A DNA stretch of 64,000 bases from JAGOCV01 sp049445855 (GTDB lineage: Bacteria > Pseudomonadota > Gammaproteobacteria > Burkholderiales > Burkholderiaceae_C). Position 1 is the first letter of the stretch. Each line of letters begins with the position of its first letter. The position numbers were made by a program, and so were the translations under genes. Of the stretch, positions 46,847 through 55,457 are shown in pieces. The stretch covers positions 124,001 to 188,000 of the forward strand of contig NZ_JBMSDV010000006.1 of the NCBI RefSeq assembly GCF_049445855.1, in the 5' to 3' direction. The notes under the pieces are model-generated. The model worked only from the letters and a program-made list of their open reading frames with translations. It was not told where the DNA came from and made no database searches.

Positions 46847-47626
46847 ATGTCCGCCGAACTCAAGAGCACCACGCAGGGCCAGACCATGGTCCTCACGATC
46901 CACAACCCCGAGCACCGCAACGCGCTCGGCCCGGAGATCTACGCCGCCGGCGTGGAGGCATTGAGCGTCGCGGAGAACAACCCCGACATCCGCAGCGTGG
47001 TGATCACCGGCGAAGGCATGACCTTCAGCGCCGGCGGCAACCTGCAGCGCCTGCAGACCAACCGCCAGCAGCAGCCCGAAGTGCAGGCGCAAAGCATCGA
47101 AGGCCTGCACAACTGGATCGAAGCGGTGCGCACGTTCCCGCGCCCCATCGTCGCAGCAGTGGAAGGCGCGGCCGCCGGTGCGGGCTTCTCGCTCGCGCTC
47201 GCGTGCGACTTCATCGTGGCAGCCAGCAACGCGGTGTTCGTCATGGCCTACAGCAACGTCGGCCTGTCGCCCGACGGCGGTGGCAGCTGGACCCTCTCGC
47301 GCAGCCTGCCACGCCAGCTGGTGAACGAACTGCTGATGTGCGGTGAGCGCCTCACCGCGCAACGCCTGCACCAGGCCGGACTCATCAACCGCCTGAGCGA
47401 ACCGGGTGATGCGTTGACCGAGGCACTGTCGCTGGCACACGGCCTCAACCTGCGCGCACCCAACGTGCTGGCGAGCATCAAGGAGCTGGTGAACGAGGCA
47501 CCGCACCGCACGCTCACCGCGCAGCTGGCCGCCGAGCGCGATCATTTCGTGCGCAACCTGCACCACGTCAACGGCGGCATCGGCATCCAGGCGTTCCTGG
47601 ACAAGCGCCAGCCGCAGTACGAGTAG
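46847..47626 (+). CDS. Enoyl-CoA hydratase/isomerase
   Basis: Crotonase-fold protein of 259 residues, co-transcribed with the 3-hydroxyacyl-CoA dehydrogenase. LTIHNPEHRNALGPE, the oxyanion motif FSAGGNLQRL and VEGAAAGAGFSLALACDFIVA are conserved. YSNVGLSPDGGGSW at the usual second catalytic site lacks the glutamate there and has aspartate later (SPDGG), the pattern of many isomerase-type members. Substrate unknown. Confidence 0.9.
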   Translation: MSAELKSTTQGQTMVLTIHNPEHRNALGPEIYAAGVEALSVAENNPDIRSVVITGEGMTFSAGGNLQRLQTNRQQQPEVQAQSIEGLHNWIEAVRTFPRPIVAAVEGAAAGAGFSLALACDFIVAASNAVFVMAYSNVGLSPDGGGSWTLSRSLPRQLVNELLMCGERLTAQRLHQAGLINRLSEPGDALTEALSLAHGLNLRAPNVLASIKELVNEAPHRTLTAQLAAERDHFVRNLHHVNGGIGIQAFLDKRQPQYE

Positions 47627-47635
47627 TTCCACAAA

Positions 47636-47651
47636 TCCAGCGGCCGCTGGA
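47636..47651. promoter_or_regulatory. Sixteen-base perfect palindrome upstream of the Crp/Fnr gene
   Basis: TCCAGCGGCCGCTGGA is a complete dyad, ten bases after the hydratase stop and 90 bases before the regulator start. It could be a binding site or part of a transcript-end structure. Confidence 0.45.
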
Positions 47652-47660
47652 ATCGAAGAC

Positions 47661-47681
47661 GCTCAGGTGACAACCCTGAGC
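47661..47681. promoter_or_regulatory. Inverted repeat upstream of the Crp/Fnr gene
   Basis: GCTCAGG (47661-47667) and CCTGAGC (47675-47681) form a 7-base stem with a 7-base loop. Together with the neighbouring palindrome it makes two dyads in 46 bases ahead of a regulator gene. Confidence 0.4.
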
Positions 47682-47740
47682 CGTGCCACGCGTCCCGCAC
47701 GCGACAATGGCCCCATTCGCAGTCACTCACAAGACAGCCC

Positions 47741-48460
47741 ATGGACGAGCCGATTCTTACCATCGAAGAACGAGAGGCGATCAACAACGGTCGCTGGTTT
47801 TCTTCACTTTCACCATCGCTGCGGCACGACATCCTCCGATGCACCTATGTCCGACGCTACAAGGACGGCGACCTGATCGCAGCGCGCGGCGATGCGCCCG
47901 AAGACTGGATCGCGTGCGCGCGCGGCGCGGTTCGCGTGAGCTCCACGTCGATCTCGGGCAAGCAGATCACGCTGACCTATGTCGAGCCGGGCATCTGGTT
48001 CGGCGACGTGGCCATCTTCGACGGCGACCGGCGCACGCACGACGCCTATGCGCACGGCGACACGACGATCGTCTGCGTGGCCAAGGCGGATTTCCGCAAG
48101 ATCCTCAGCCAGCACGTCGAGCTGTACGAAGCCATGCTGCGTCTTCATGCACGCCGCATCCGCCAGCTGTTCGGGCTGGTGGAAGACCTCAACACCCTGC
48201 CCTTGCGCGCGCGGCTGGCCAAGCAGTTGCTGCATCTGGTGCGCAGCTACGGCGTGCCGAGCCTGGGCGACGGGCGCGAGCTGCGCATCGGCCTGCAACT
48301 GGCACAGGAAGAACTGGCGCAACTGCTGGGCGCGTCACGCCAGCGCGTGAACCAGGAACTCAAGTCCATGGAGCGCGAGGACATCATCCGCATCGAGCCG
48401 GGCGGGCTGGTGGTACGCAACCGCGAAGCGCTGCTGCGCATCGCCGAGACGGACGCGTAA
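47741..48460 (+). CDS. Crp/Fnr family transcriptional regulator
   Basis: Protein of 239 residues with an N-terminal cyclic-nucleotide-binding-like domain (KDGDLIAARGDAPEDWIACARGAVRV) and a C-terminal winged helix with LAQEELAQLLGASRQRVNQELK. The Cys cluster of FNR is absent, so it is not an oxygen-sensing FNR. ATG 47741 gives the natural start. It lies between the hydratase and the kinase/dehydrogenase pair, and may control both groups. Confidence 0.9.
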   Translation: MDEPILTIEEREAINNGRWFSSLSPSLRHDILRCTYVRRYKDGDLIAARGDAPEDWIACARGAVRVSSTSISGKQITLTYVEPGIWFGDVAIFDGDRRTHDAYAHGDTTIVCVAKADFRKILSQHVELYEAMLRLHARRIRQLFGLVEDLNTLPLRARLAKQLLHLVRSYGVPSLGDGRELRIGLQLAQEELAQLLGASRQRVNQELKSMEREDIIRIEPGGLVVRNREALLRIAETDA

Positions 48461-48485
48461 GCGCGCGCCTCGCACGATCGATCCC

Positions 48486-49568
48486 ATGAGCCACTTCGAC
48501 CAATTCATCGGCACACGCCCCGTTTCGTCCACGCATGCGTTCGACATTCCCGCACTCGATGCGTGGCTCTCGAAGAACGTCGAAGGCTTCCAGGGCCCGC
48601 TCAGCGTGGAAATGTTCAAGGGCGGCCAGTCCAACCCGACCTACAAGCTCATCACGCCTACGCGCACGTATGTGATGCGCGCCAAGCCCGGCCCTGCCGC
48701 GAAGCTGCTGCCATCCGCACACGCCGTCGAGCGCGAGTTCCTCGTCATGAAGACGCTCGCCGGCTCCGACGTGCCGGTGCCACGCATGGAGGCGCTGTGC
48801 GAGGACGAATCGGTCATCGGCCGCGCGTTCTACATCATGGAGTTCATGGAAGGCCGCGTGCTGTGGGACCAGTCGCTGCCCGGCATGAGCAATGCGGAGC
48901 GCGGCGCGATCTACGACGAGATGAACCGGGTCATCGCCGCGCTGCACAACTTCAGTGTGACCGAGGCAATGGCCACGTATGGCAAGCACGGCAACTACTT
49001 CGAGCGGCAGATCGGCCGCTGGAGCAAGCAGTACCAGGCCTCCATCACGCAGCCGATCGCCGAGATGGACCACCTGATGGAGTGGCTGCCTGCGCACATT
49101 CCCGCGGGTGCCCGTGATGAGAACGAGAAGTCGTTCGTGCACGGCGACTTCCGGCTCGACAACCTGATGTTCCACCCGACCGAGGCGCGCGTGATTGCGG
49201 TGCTCGACTGGGAGCTGTCCACCATCGGCCATCCGCTCGCGGACTTCAGCTACCACTGCATGGCCTGGCACATCCCGCCCGGCGCATTCCGCGGCATCGG
49301 CGGCCTGGATCTGGCATCGCTCGGCATCCCCGATGAAAAGACCTACGTGCAACGCTACTGCGAGCGCACCGGCCGCAAGAACGTCGACGCGATCATGGCC
49401 GACTGGAACTTCTACCTGGCCTACAACATGTTCCGCATCGCGGCCATCCTGCAGGGCATCGCCAAGCGCGTGGAGGACGGCACCGCGTCGAGCGCCCAGG
49501 CCGTGAGTTCGGCCGCCGGTGCAAGGCCGCTCGCACAGATGGCCTGGAAATTCGCACAGCGCGCCTGA
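48486..49568 (+). CDS. APH-fold kinase of the ACAD10/11-associated type
   Basis: Protein of 360 residues. FKGGQSNPTYKL (ATP-binding turn), FVHGDFRLDNLMFHP (catalytic Asp and Asn) and LDWELSTIGHPLADFSYH (metal-binding DWE) show an active APH kinase. The kinase domain of animal ACAD10/11 and bacterial LvaA have the same pattern, and the dehydrogenase that would be fused in animals lies directly downstream. Known members phosphorylate the hydroxyl of 4-hydroxyacyl-CoA. This assignment is inferred from family and neighbour. It follows the Crp/Fnr gene by 25 bases. Confidence 0.85.
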   Translation: MSHFDQFIGTRPVSSTHAFDIPALDAWLSKNVEGFQGPLSVEMFKGGQSNPTYKLITPTRTYVMRAKPGPAAKLLPSAHAVEREFLVMKTLAGSDVPVPRMEALCEDESVIGRAFYIMEFMEGRVLWDQSLPGMSNAERGAIYDEMNRVIAALHNFSVTEAMATYGKHGNYFERQIGRWSKQYQASITQPIAEMDHLMEWLPAHIPAGARDENEKSFVHGDFRLDNLMFHPTEARVIAVLDWELSTIGHPLADFSYHCMAWHIPPGAFRGIGGLDLASLGIPDEKTYVQRYCERTGRKNVDAIMADWNFYLAYNMFRIAAILQGIAKRVEDGTASSAQAVSSAAGARPLAQMAWKFAQRA

Positions 49569-49604
49569 AGCAAGCGCACATACAGACATCCGAACGGAGA
49601 CCCC

Positions 49605-50891
49605 ATGGATTTCGACTATTCCCCAAAGACCAAGGAACTTCAGGCGAAGCTGCTGAAGTTCATGGACGATCACATCTATCCCGCCGAAGCCGCCTACGCT
49701 GCCGAGCTCGCCGCCAACACGGCCGCAGGCAAACGCTGGAGCGCGCTCAAGGTCATCGAAGACCTGAAACCCAAGGCACGCGCCGCGCACCTGTGGAACC
49801 TGTTCCTGCCGGTCGACAGCGCACACGTCTCGGGCTACGACGGTGCAGGCCTCACGAACCAGGAGTACGCGCCGCTGGCCGAGATCATGGGCCGCGTGCC
49901 GTGGGCGTCGGAGGTGTTCAATTGCTCGGCGCCCGACACGGGCAACATGGAAACGATCGCGCGCTACGGCTCGGACGAGATCAAGGCACGCTGGCTCAAG
50001 CCGCTGCTGGACGGCAAGATCCGCTCGGCCTTCGCGATGACGGAGCCGGCCGTTGCGTCGAGCGACGCGACGAACATCGCCACGCGCATCGAGCGCGTAT
50101 CCGGCAGCGGGGGCGACGAGTATGTGATCAACGGCCACAAGTGGTGGATCTCCGGCGCGGCCGATCCGCGCTGCGCCGTGTTCATCACCATGGGCAAGAC
50201 CGACCCCGAAGCGCCGCGCCATTCACAGCAGAGCATGGTCGTCGTGCCGGCCGATGCCAAGGGCATCCGCATCGTGCGCCCGCTCAACGTGTTCGGCTAC
50301 GACGACGCGCCGCACGGCCACGTCGAGATGTACTTCGAGAATGTGCGCGTGCCGGCGGCCAACATCCTTTTGGGTGAAGGCCGCGGCTTCGAGATCGCAC
50401 AGGGCCGCCTCGGCCCGGGGCGCATCCACCACTGCATGCGCCTCATCGGCCTGGCCGAACGCGCGCTCGAACTCATGTGCAGGCGCGCGTCGTCGCGCGT
50501 GGCATTCGGCAAGTCGGTCGCATCGCAGACGGTCACGCAGGAACGCATCGCCGAAGCGCGCTGCAAGATCGACATGGCGCGCCTGCTGACGCTCAAGGCC
50601 GCATGGCTGATGGACGTGGCGGGCAACAAGGTCGCGAAGAACGAGATCGCGATGATCAAGGTCGTCGCCCCCAGCATGGCCTGCCAGGTCATCGACTGGG
50701 CCATGCAGGTGCATGGCGGTGGCGGCATGAGCGACGACTTCCCGCTCGCGTATGCCTACGCCAACGCGCGCACGCTGCGTTTTGCGGATGGCCCGGACGA
50801 AGTGCATCGCAATGCCATCGCGAAGATGGAACTGGGCAAATACGCGGCTCGCCCGCGCGAAGTCGAAATGCCCGTGACGCGCGGCTTCTGA
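49605..50891 (+). CDS. Acyl-CoA dehydrogenase family protein, ACAD10/11 type
   Basis: FAD-binding protein of 428 residues. AFAMTEPAVASSDATNI, GHKWWISGA, GRIHHCMRLIGLAERALELM, and HGGGGMSDDFPLA are typical. Where classical enzymes have the catalytic Glu (YEGT region), this protein has FADGPDEVHRNA with Asp, the mark of the ACAD10/11 and LvaC group. LvaC-type enzymes act on phosphorylated 4-hydroxyacyl-CoA and expel phosphate. AGGAGA-like GGAGACC precedes the ATG. The gap to the kinase is 36 bases. Confidence 0.9.
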   Translation: MDFDYSPKTKELQAKLLKFMDDHIYPAEAAYAAELAANTAAGKRWSALKVIEDLKPKARAAHLWNLFLPVDSAHVSGYDGAGLTNQEYAPLAEIMGRVPWASEVFNCSAPDTGNMETIARYGSDEIKARWLKPLLDGKIRSAFAMTEPAVASSDATNIATRIERVSGSGGDEYVINGHKWWISGAADPRCAVFITMGKTDPEAPRHSQQSMVVVPADAKGIRIVRPLNVFGYDDAPHGHVEMYFENVRVPAANILLGEGRGFEIAQGRLGPGRIHHCMRLIGLAERALELMCRRASSRVAFGKSVASQTVTQERIAEARCKIDMARLLTLKAAWLMDVAGNKVAKNEIAMIKVVAPSMACQVIDWAMQVHGGGGMSDDFPLAYAYANARTLRFADGPDEVHRNAIAKMELGKYAARPREVEMPVTRGF

Positions 50892-50910
50892 AGAAGCCAC
50901 GGCGGCAGAC

Positions 50911-51606
50911 TCAGGGCGCGCGTGCGACCTGGCGCGGAAGCGCCGCCGCAGCCTGCGCGCACGCCGCACCATAGACCCTCGCGGCGTGGGACAGCACATC
51001 CATGCTCACCGTGGGGAACTCGATGCGCAGGTAGACATTGCCACGCAGGGTGAGCAGCGTGATCGGCGTCTTCGGCCCGACGGCCTCGGGCCAGCGCATG
51101 AGGTCTGTCGCAATTGCTTCGGTCACCCAGGCTTGCGCGTGGATGCGGTTGTCCGCCAGCACGGCGTACATGTCGGCAAAGCCGATGGGTGCGGCGCGGA
51201 TCGCCACTTCCTCGTACATCGACAGCCAGCGCACCTCCTCGGTCAGCGCGGCGTCGGCTTCGGTGCGCAGCGAGTCGGTGAACTCCGCGAATGCGTGCTG
51301 CTCGAGGGCTTCTTTCAGATGACGGTTGAGGATCAGGATGGAGACGTCCTGATGCAGGCCGAGTTCGGTGCGGCCGCGCAATTCGCCACCCCGGATGAAG
51401 TTGCGCGTCGGCGCGCCCGTTTCGAGCTGCCAGTCGATGTCGCCGCTGGCGCCGCTCACGCGGAACGACTTGCCGTCGGCCGACGGCTCGATCCGCAAAC
51501 CCTGGCGTTCGGCCCAGATGCTCAGGCCGACCGTGTCCGGCCCGCGTGTGGACGGGGGCGGCGACGCGGGCTTCGAGAAGAGTGCCTTGCGGAGTCGCTC
51601 CAGCAT
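50911..51606 (-). CDS. Hypothetical protein
   Basis: Protein of 231 residues that I do not recognise. The N-terminus is short and basic (MLERLRKALFSKP) with a Pro-rich linker, then mostly mixed strands and helices; FRVSGASGDIDWQLETGAPTRNFIRGGELRGRTEL is its most ordered-looking stretch. No signal peptide or membrane segment is evident. ATG 51606 is chosen over an upstream TTG. It is convergent with the acyl-CoA dehydrogenase and divergent from the GST gene. Confidence 0.7.
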   Translation of the reverse strand: MLERLRKALFSKPASPPPSTRGPDTVGLSIWAERQGLRIEPSADGKSFRVSGASGDIDWQLETGAPTRNFIRGGELRGRTELGLHQDVSILILNRHLKEALEQHAFAEFTDSLRTEADAALTEEVRWLSMYEEVAIRAAPIGFADMYAVLADNRIHAQAWVTEAIATDLMRWPEAVGPKTPITLLTLRGNVYLRIEFPTVSMDVLSHAARVYGAACAQAAAALPRQVARAP

Positions 51607-51667
51607 GGTTCGCGAGATTGGCCTAAAGTCGCCATCTTGTATCAAAACGTGCGAAAGGGGTAGGCTT

Positions 51668-52360
51668 GTGATCGATGTTTATTCATGGCCAACGCCAAAC
51701 GGCCACAAAGTTCACATCATGCTCGAGGAATGTGGGCTCGACTACAACGTCCATCCGGTCAATATCGGTACGGGCGACCAGTTCAAACCCGATTTCCTGG
51801 CCATCAGCCCGAACAACAAGATTCCGGCGTTGACCGACAGCGAGGGCCCCGACGGCAAGCCGATCTCCATCTTCGAATCCGGCGCGATCCTCATCTACCT
51901 TGCGGGCAAGACGGGCAAGTTCATGCCGCCCGGCGACCGTGAAAAATTCGACGTGCTGCAGTGGCTGATGTTCCAGATGGGTGGCGTCGGTCCGATGCTC
52001 GGGCAGGCGCATCACTTCCGCATGTATGCACCCGAAAAAATCGGCTACGCGATCGAGCGGTACACCAACGAGGCGAAGCGCCTGTATGGCGTGATCGACC
52101 GGCAACTCGCGTCACATGCGTACATCGCGTGCGCGACGTATTCGATTGCCGACATCGCGATCTTCCCGTGGTTGCGCAGTTGGGAGAACCAGGGCATCAC
52201 GCTCACCGACTATCCGCACCTCAAGCGCTGGTTCGACGAGCTGGCTGCACGGCCCGCGGTGCAGCGCGGCGTGAAAGTCCTGGCCGATCTGCGCAAGCCG
52301 ATCACGGACGACAAGTCGCGTGACATCCTGTTCGGAAAATCCCAGTACCAGCGTCGCTGA
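51668..52360 (+). CDS. yfcG: Glutathione S-transferase, YfcG-like
   Basis: Cytoplasmic GST of 230 residues. The N-terminal thioredoxin domain starts VIDVYSWPTPNGHKVHIMLEE, where Thr9 and Asn11 match the active-site residues of YfcG (disulfide-bond reductase), and ISPNNKIPAL and FESGAILIYLA bind glutathione. The start is GTG 51668, seven bases after AAAGGGG. It is divergent from the hypothetical gene. Confidence 0.88.
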   Translation: MIDVYSWPTPNGHKVHIMLEECGLDYNVHPVNIGTGDQFKPDFLAISPNNKIPALTDSEGPDGKPISIFESGAILIYLAGKTGKFMPPGDREKFDVLQWLMFQMGGVGPMLGQAHHFRMYAPEKIGYAIERYTNEAKRLYGVIDRQLASHAYIACATYSIADIAIFPWLRSWENQGITLTDYPHLKRWFDELAARPAVQRGVKVLADLRKPITDDKSRDILFGKSQYQRR

Positions 52361-52384
52361 ACCCGCGCCGCCGACATCGATGCT

Positions 52385-52660
52385 TCAGGGACGGCTGTCC
52401 ACGAACAGTGTGGACGCCGCTTCCGGGCGGTCGCGCACCAGGCGCACGAACACCAGAAGGACCAGCAGCGCCACACAACTCGCGGCCAGGAAATACCAGC
52501 CAAGCTGCAACAGCGGCTCGCGCCAGTTGCGCTCCGCGAAACCGGCTGTAATGGCGAAGCCCGCAGCGAGGAGGGCCAGAAAGTAAAACGCCACACGCGC
52601 GATCGTGACGATGCGCGTGCGGTCGGTCTTTTCAGGGTGCAGCGGTTCGCCTTGTGACAT
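52385..52660 (-). CDS. Small membrane protein, unknown
   Basis: Protein of 91 residues with two membrane segments, IARVAFYFLALLAAGFAITAGF and LGWYFLAASCVALLVLLVFVRL, joined by a short charged loop. The N-terminal part is hydrophilic. I do not recognise the family. It is convergent with the GST gene. Confidence 0.6.
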   Translation of the reverse strand: MSQGEPLHPEKTDRTRIVTIARVAFYFLALLAAGFAITAGFAERNWREPLLQLGWYFLAASCVALLVLLVFVRLVRDRPEAASTLFVDSRP

Positions 52661-52726
52661 GGGGCGATGCTACCAAAGCAGCATCGCCCCAAGAAAGCGC
52701 GGCAAATGACGCGCGGAGAATCCCGA

Positions 52727-53701
52727 TCAGCTGTTGCGATGCGCGTCGCGCAATGCCTTGACCTGATCGTGGTTGCGCTGCGCGCCTTGTGCCTGGCGCT
52801 CCACGATGGCGCGGATGTCGGCCGGCAGCGTCTGCTTCAGCGCCTTGCGATAGCGTGCAACCGCCGCGTCTTCGCCGCGTTCGCACTCTTCCAGCACGGC
52901 CTTGTCGTCGTACTTGGTCAAGGCGGTACGCACGGCGACCCAGCCGCGATGCAACGCGCCTGCCGCAGTACCGCCGTCGGCCGGCTTGCCGCCCAGGCGC
53001 ACGATTTCGCGTTGCAGTTCCAGACCGGCTTCATTGCACTCGTTCGAGCGGCGCAGCAGCAATGTCTGGATGTCGGCGGACTTCGCCTGCTCGGCGCTCG
53101 TGCGGAAGCCGAACTCACCGTCACGGCACGACTCGAGCAGATCGTTCAGCGTGTCGATGGTGTCTTTCACATCGGGCGTGGCGTCGTTCTCGGCCTTGCG
53201 CGCTTCGTTGATCTGCGCGGCGCGCTCCCAGGCAGCCTGGGCTGCGGGCTTGGCGCTGTTCCACTCCAGCGCGGAAGTGCCGCGCGCGCGTTCCCAGTCG
53301 GCAGACAGTCGGGGCTCGGCCACGTCGAACGTGCCGCCGTACGTGCCTACGCCGGCCCATCCGAGCGAGTAGGCGGGGTGATAGTCCTCGTAGGTACGGC
53401 CGCGCTCGTAATACGGCTCGGCACTGTAGGCGCTGCGCCAGTAGGCTTCTTCCGCCGTCGGGTTGACAGCTTCAGCCGCAGCCTTGCCAGCCAGCCCGCC
53501 GGTCACCGCACCGGCAATGCCGCCGAGCGTCGCGCCGACCGGGCCACCGACCAGACCCGCTGCCGCGCCGGCAGCTGCGCCGCCAGCCACGGCACCCAGA
53601 CCGGTGCCGACCGGGTGTGCACCCGGCTCGTTGGTGATCGGGTCGCGGTTTGCATCGACAGCGGGTTCCTGAAAATCGCGTACATCTCGTTTATCTGCCA
53701 T
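52727..53701 (-). CDS. Glycine-zipper protein with C-terminal four-helix domain (PA2169/DUF2383-like)
   Basis: Protein of 324 residues. The N-terminus (about 25-75) is a glycine/alanine zipper, GAVAGGAAAGAAAGLVGGPVGATLGGIAGA, like those of outer-membrane or stress proteins. The middle has Tyr/Trp-rich AYWRSAYSAEPYYERGRTYEDYHPAYSLGW. The C-terminus (about 185-320) is a helical bundle: DVKDTIDTLNDLLESCRDGEFGFRTSAEQAKS, with the PA2169 pattern. The ATG at 53701 follows AAGGAG. Related proteins are induced by stress and stationary phase. Confidence 0.75.
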   Translation of the reverse strand: MADKRDVRDFQEPAVDANRDPITNEPGAHPVGTGLGAVAGGAAAGAAAGLVGGPVGATLGGIAGAVTGGLAGKAAAEAVNPTAEEAYWRSAYSAEPYYERGRTYEDYHPAYSLGWAGVGTYGGTFDVAEPRLSADWERARGTSALEWNSAKPAAQAAWERAAQINEARKAENDATPDVKDTIDTLNDLLESCRDGEFGFRTSAEQAKSADIQTLLLRRSNECNEAGLELQREIVRLGGKPADGGTAAGALHRGWVAVRTALTKYDDKAVLEECERGEDAAVARYRKALKQTLPADIRAIVERQAQGAQRNHDQVKALRDAHRNS

Positions 53702-53830
53702 GGTTGACTCCTTCATTGAATCGGTTGCTGATTACCCTTTCGGGCCTGTCTTTCATGCTCTCGCGAAACGCCGGTGCCAGCCATCAGCAGGATGCGCGCC
53801 ATGCTGTAGGGCCACACCGACAGCGTTCTG

Positions 53831-55261
53831 TCACCCCGGAACGACACGCCAGATGATGTTGCCAACGTCGTCGGCCACCAGCAGCGCACCTGACAGATCG
53901 AAGGTGACACCGACAGGTCGCCCATACGCCTTGCCGTCGGCATTGACAAACCCGCCGAGCACTTCGACCGGCGCGCCCGAAGGCATGCCGTTGGCAAACG
54001 GAACGAACACCACGTTGTAGCCACTGAGCGGCTTGCGGTTCCAGGATCCATGCTGGCCGACGAAGGCGCCGCTGCCGAAGGACGCGGGCCATTGCAATTG
54101 CGGGACTTGCGGCATCGGCACCGACGTCGCTGCAGGTGCAGGTGCAGCTGCAGCTGCGGTTGCACTTGCAGGTGCAGCGGTCTGCAAGGCAGCCGGCCGG
54201 GTGCCCGCGAACACCATGCCCAGCGGCGCGACGTGGTTGCCCAGCGCATAGTCGGGCTTCACCGCTTTCTCCACCAGTTCCGGGCGCGCCGGGACAACGC
54301 GCTCGTCCACGTTCTTGCCCCAATAGCTGTAGGGCCAGCCATAGAAGGCGCCGTCCTTCACCGAAGTCAGATAGTCAGGCACGAGATCGCTGCCGATCTC
54401 GTCGCGCTCGTTCACCACAGTCCAGAGCACGCCGCTCGTCGGCTCCCACCCCAGACCGTTGGGGTTGCGCAAGCCGGTGGCAAAGAGGCGCTTGGCACCG
54501 CTGGAAGGATCGACTTCCCACACCGCGGCGCGACCCTCTTCCATGCCCATGCCGTTCTCGCCCACGTTGCTGTTGGACCCCACTGTCACGTACAGCTTCG
54601 TGCCGTCGCGCGAGGCGATGAGGTTTTTCGTCCAGTGATGGTTGATGCCGGCAGGCAGATCCGTCACGCGCTCGGCGCGTTCGGCAATGCGCGTCGTCCC
54701 GGGCGTGTAGGGAAAGCGCACCACCGCATCCGCGTTCGCCACGTACAGCGTGCTGCCCACCAGCGCCATGCCGAAGGGTGATTTCAGCCCCGAGGCCTGG
54801 TCGAGCAGGGCACTGCGCACCTCCGCGACGCCATCGCCATCCACGTCGCGCAGCAACGTGATCCGGTCGGCGCTCGGCGTGCGTGCGCCGGCACGCTTCA
54901 TCACCTTCTCCATCACCCACGCGCGGATGCCGCCGCCACCGCCGGGCTTCGGCGGCGCGTTGGATTCGGCAACCAGCACGTCTCCATTGGGCAGGACGTA
55001 GACCCAGCGCGGGTGGTCCAGATTTCGCGCCAGGGCGTTGACCTTCAGCCCCGTCGCAGGCCTGGGTGCAGCGGTATCGGTCCAGCCGATGGCAGGCGCA
55101 ATGTTGACCGTCGGTATGAGCGACTTGCTGGGTTCGGGTAACGTGGGGTTCGGGCCGGTGACATTCGAGTCCGGTATGCGGGACGCATCGCCGCAGGCGA
55201 CGAGCCCGGCGACTCCGGCGGCGACGAGGAAGCACGTCGCCGTGCGCGGAAAGTGGTGCAT
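53831..55261 (-). CDS. Sorbosone dehydrogenase-like lipoprotein (PQQ-dependent sugar dehydrogenase fold)
   Basis: Protein of 476 residues with a lipobox (GVAGLVACGD, Cys near residue 24) and a beta-propeller of the glucose/sorbosone dehydrogenase type: LDHPRWVYVLPNGDVLVAES, GLKSPFGMALVGSTLYVANADAVVRF, TVGSNSNVGENG and GLRNPNGLGWEPTSGVLWTVVNERDEIG. An Ala/Pro insert (about residues 360-400) is encoded by a GCA/GCT-rich repeat. Whether it binds PQQ is not shown. AGGAGA precedes the ATG at 55261. Confidence 0.85.
   Translation of the reverse strand: MHHFPRTATCFLVAAGVAGLVACGDASRIPDSNVTGPNPTLPEPSKSLIPTVNIAPAIGWTDTAAPRPATGLKVNALARNLDHPRWVYVLPNGDVLVAESNAPPKPGGGGGIRAWVMEKVMKRAGARTPSADRITLLRDVDGDGVAEVRSALLDQASGLKSPFGMALVGSTLYVANADAVVRFPYTPGTTRIAERAERVTDLPAGINHHWTKNLIASRDGTKLYVTVGSNSNVGENGMGMEEGRAAVWEVDPSSGAKRLFATGLRNPNGLGWEPTSGVLWTVVNERDEIGSDLVPDYLTSVKDGAFYGWPYSYWGKNVDERVVPARPELVEKAVKPDYALGNHVAPLGMVFAGTRPAALQTAAPASATAAAAAPAPAATSVPMPQVPQLQWPASFGSGAFVGQHGSWNRKPLSGYNVVFVPFANGMPSGAPVEVLGGFVNADGKAYGRPVGVTFDLSGALLVADDVGNIIWRVVPG
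54131..54187. repeat. Low-complexity GCAGGT/GCAGCT repeat inside the sorbosone-dehydrogenase-like gene
   Basis: On the plus strand GCAGGT and GCAGCT units recur for about 57 bases. On the coding strand they give Ala/Pro/Thr codons in the linker of the protein. Such tracts can vary in copy number between strains. Confidence 0.6.
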
Positions 55262-55457
55262 GCAATGTCTCCTGTGAACTGCTTCGTCACTGTCCACCAT
55301 GCCGCCTTGCCGGGACGTGAGCATGTCGCGCGCCTGCCTGTGCGCCGCGTCCTACACAGCTTTGCGGCAAGTTCGCCGCGAGTCACGGCTCCCGCCTACA
55401 CCGGTGAACCGTGCCCAGGCCTACGGTGCGGAGAAAAAGAAATGCAAGGCACCACGC

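Noticed and set aside
54131..54187. Repeat resembling a CRISPR or minisatellite
   Set aside because: Units are adjacent without spacers and in frame within a coding gene, so it is codon-level low complexity.
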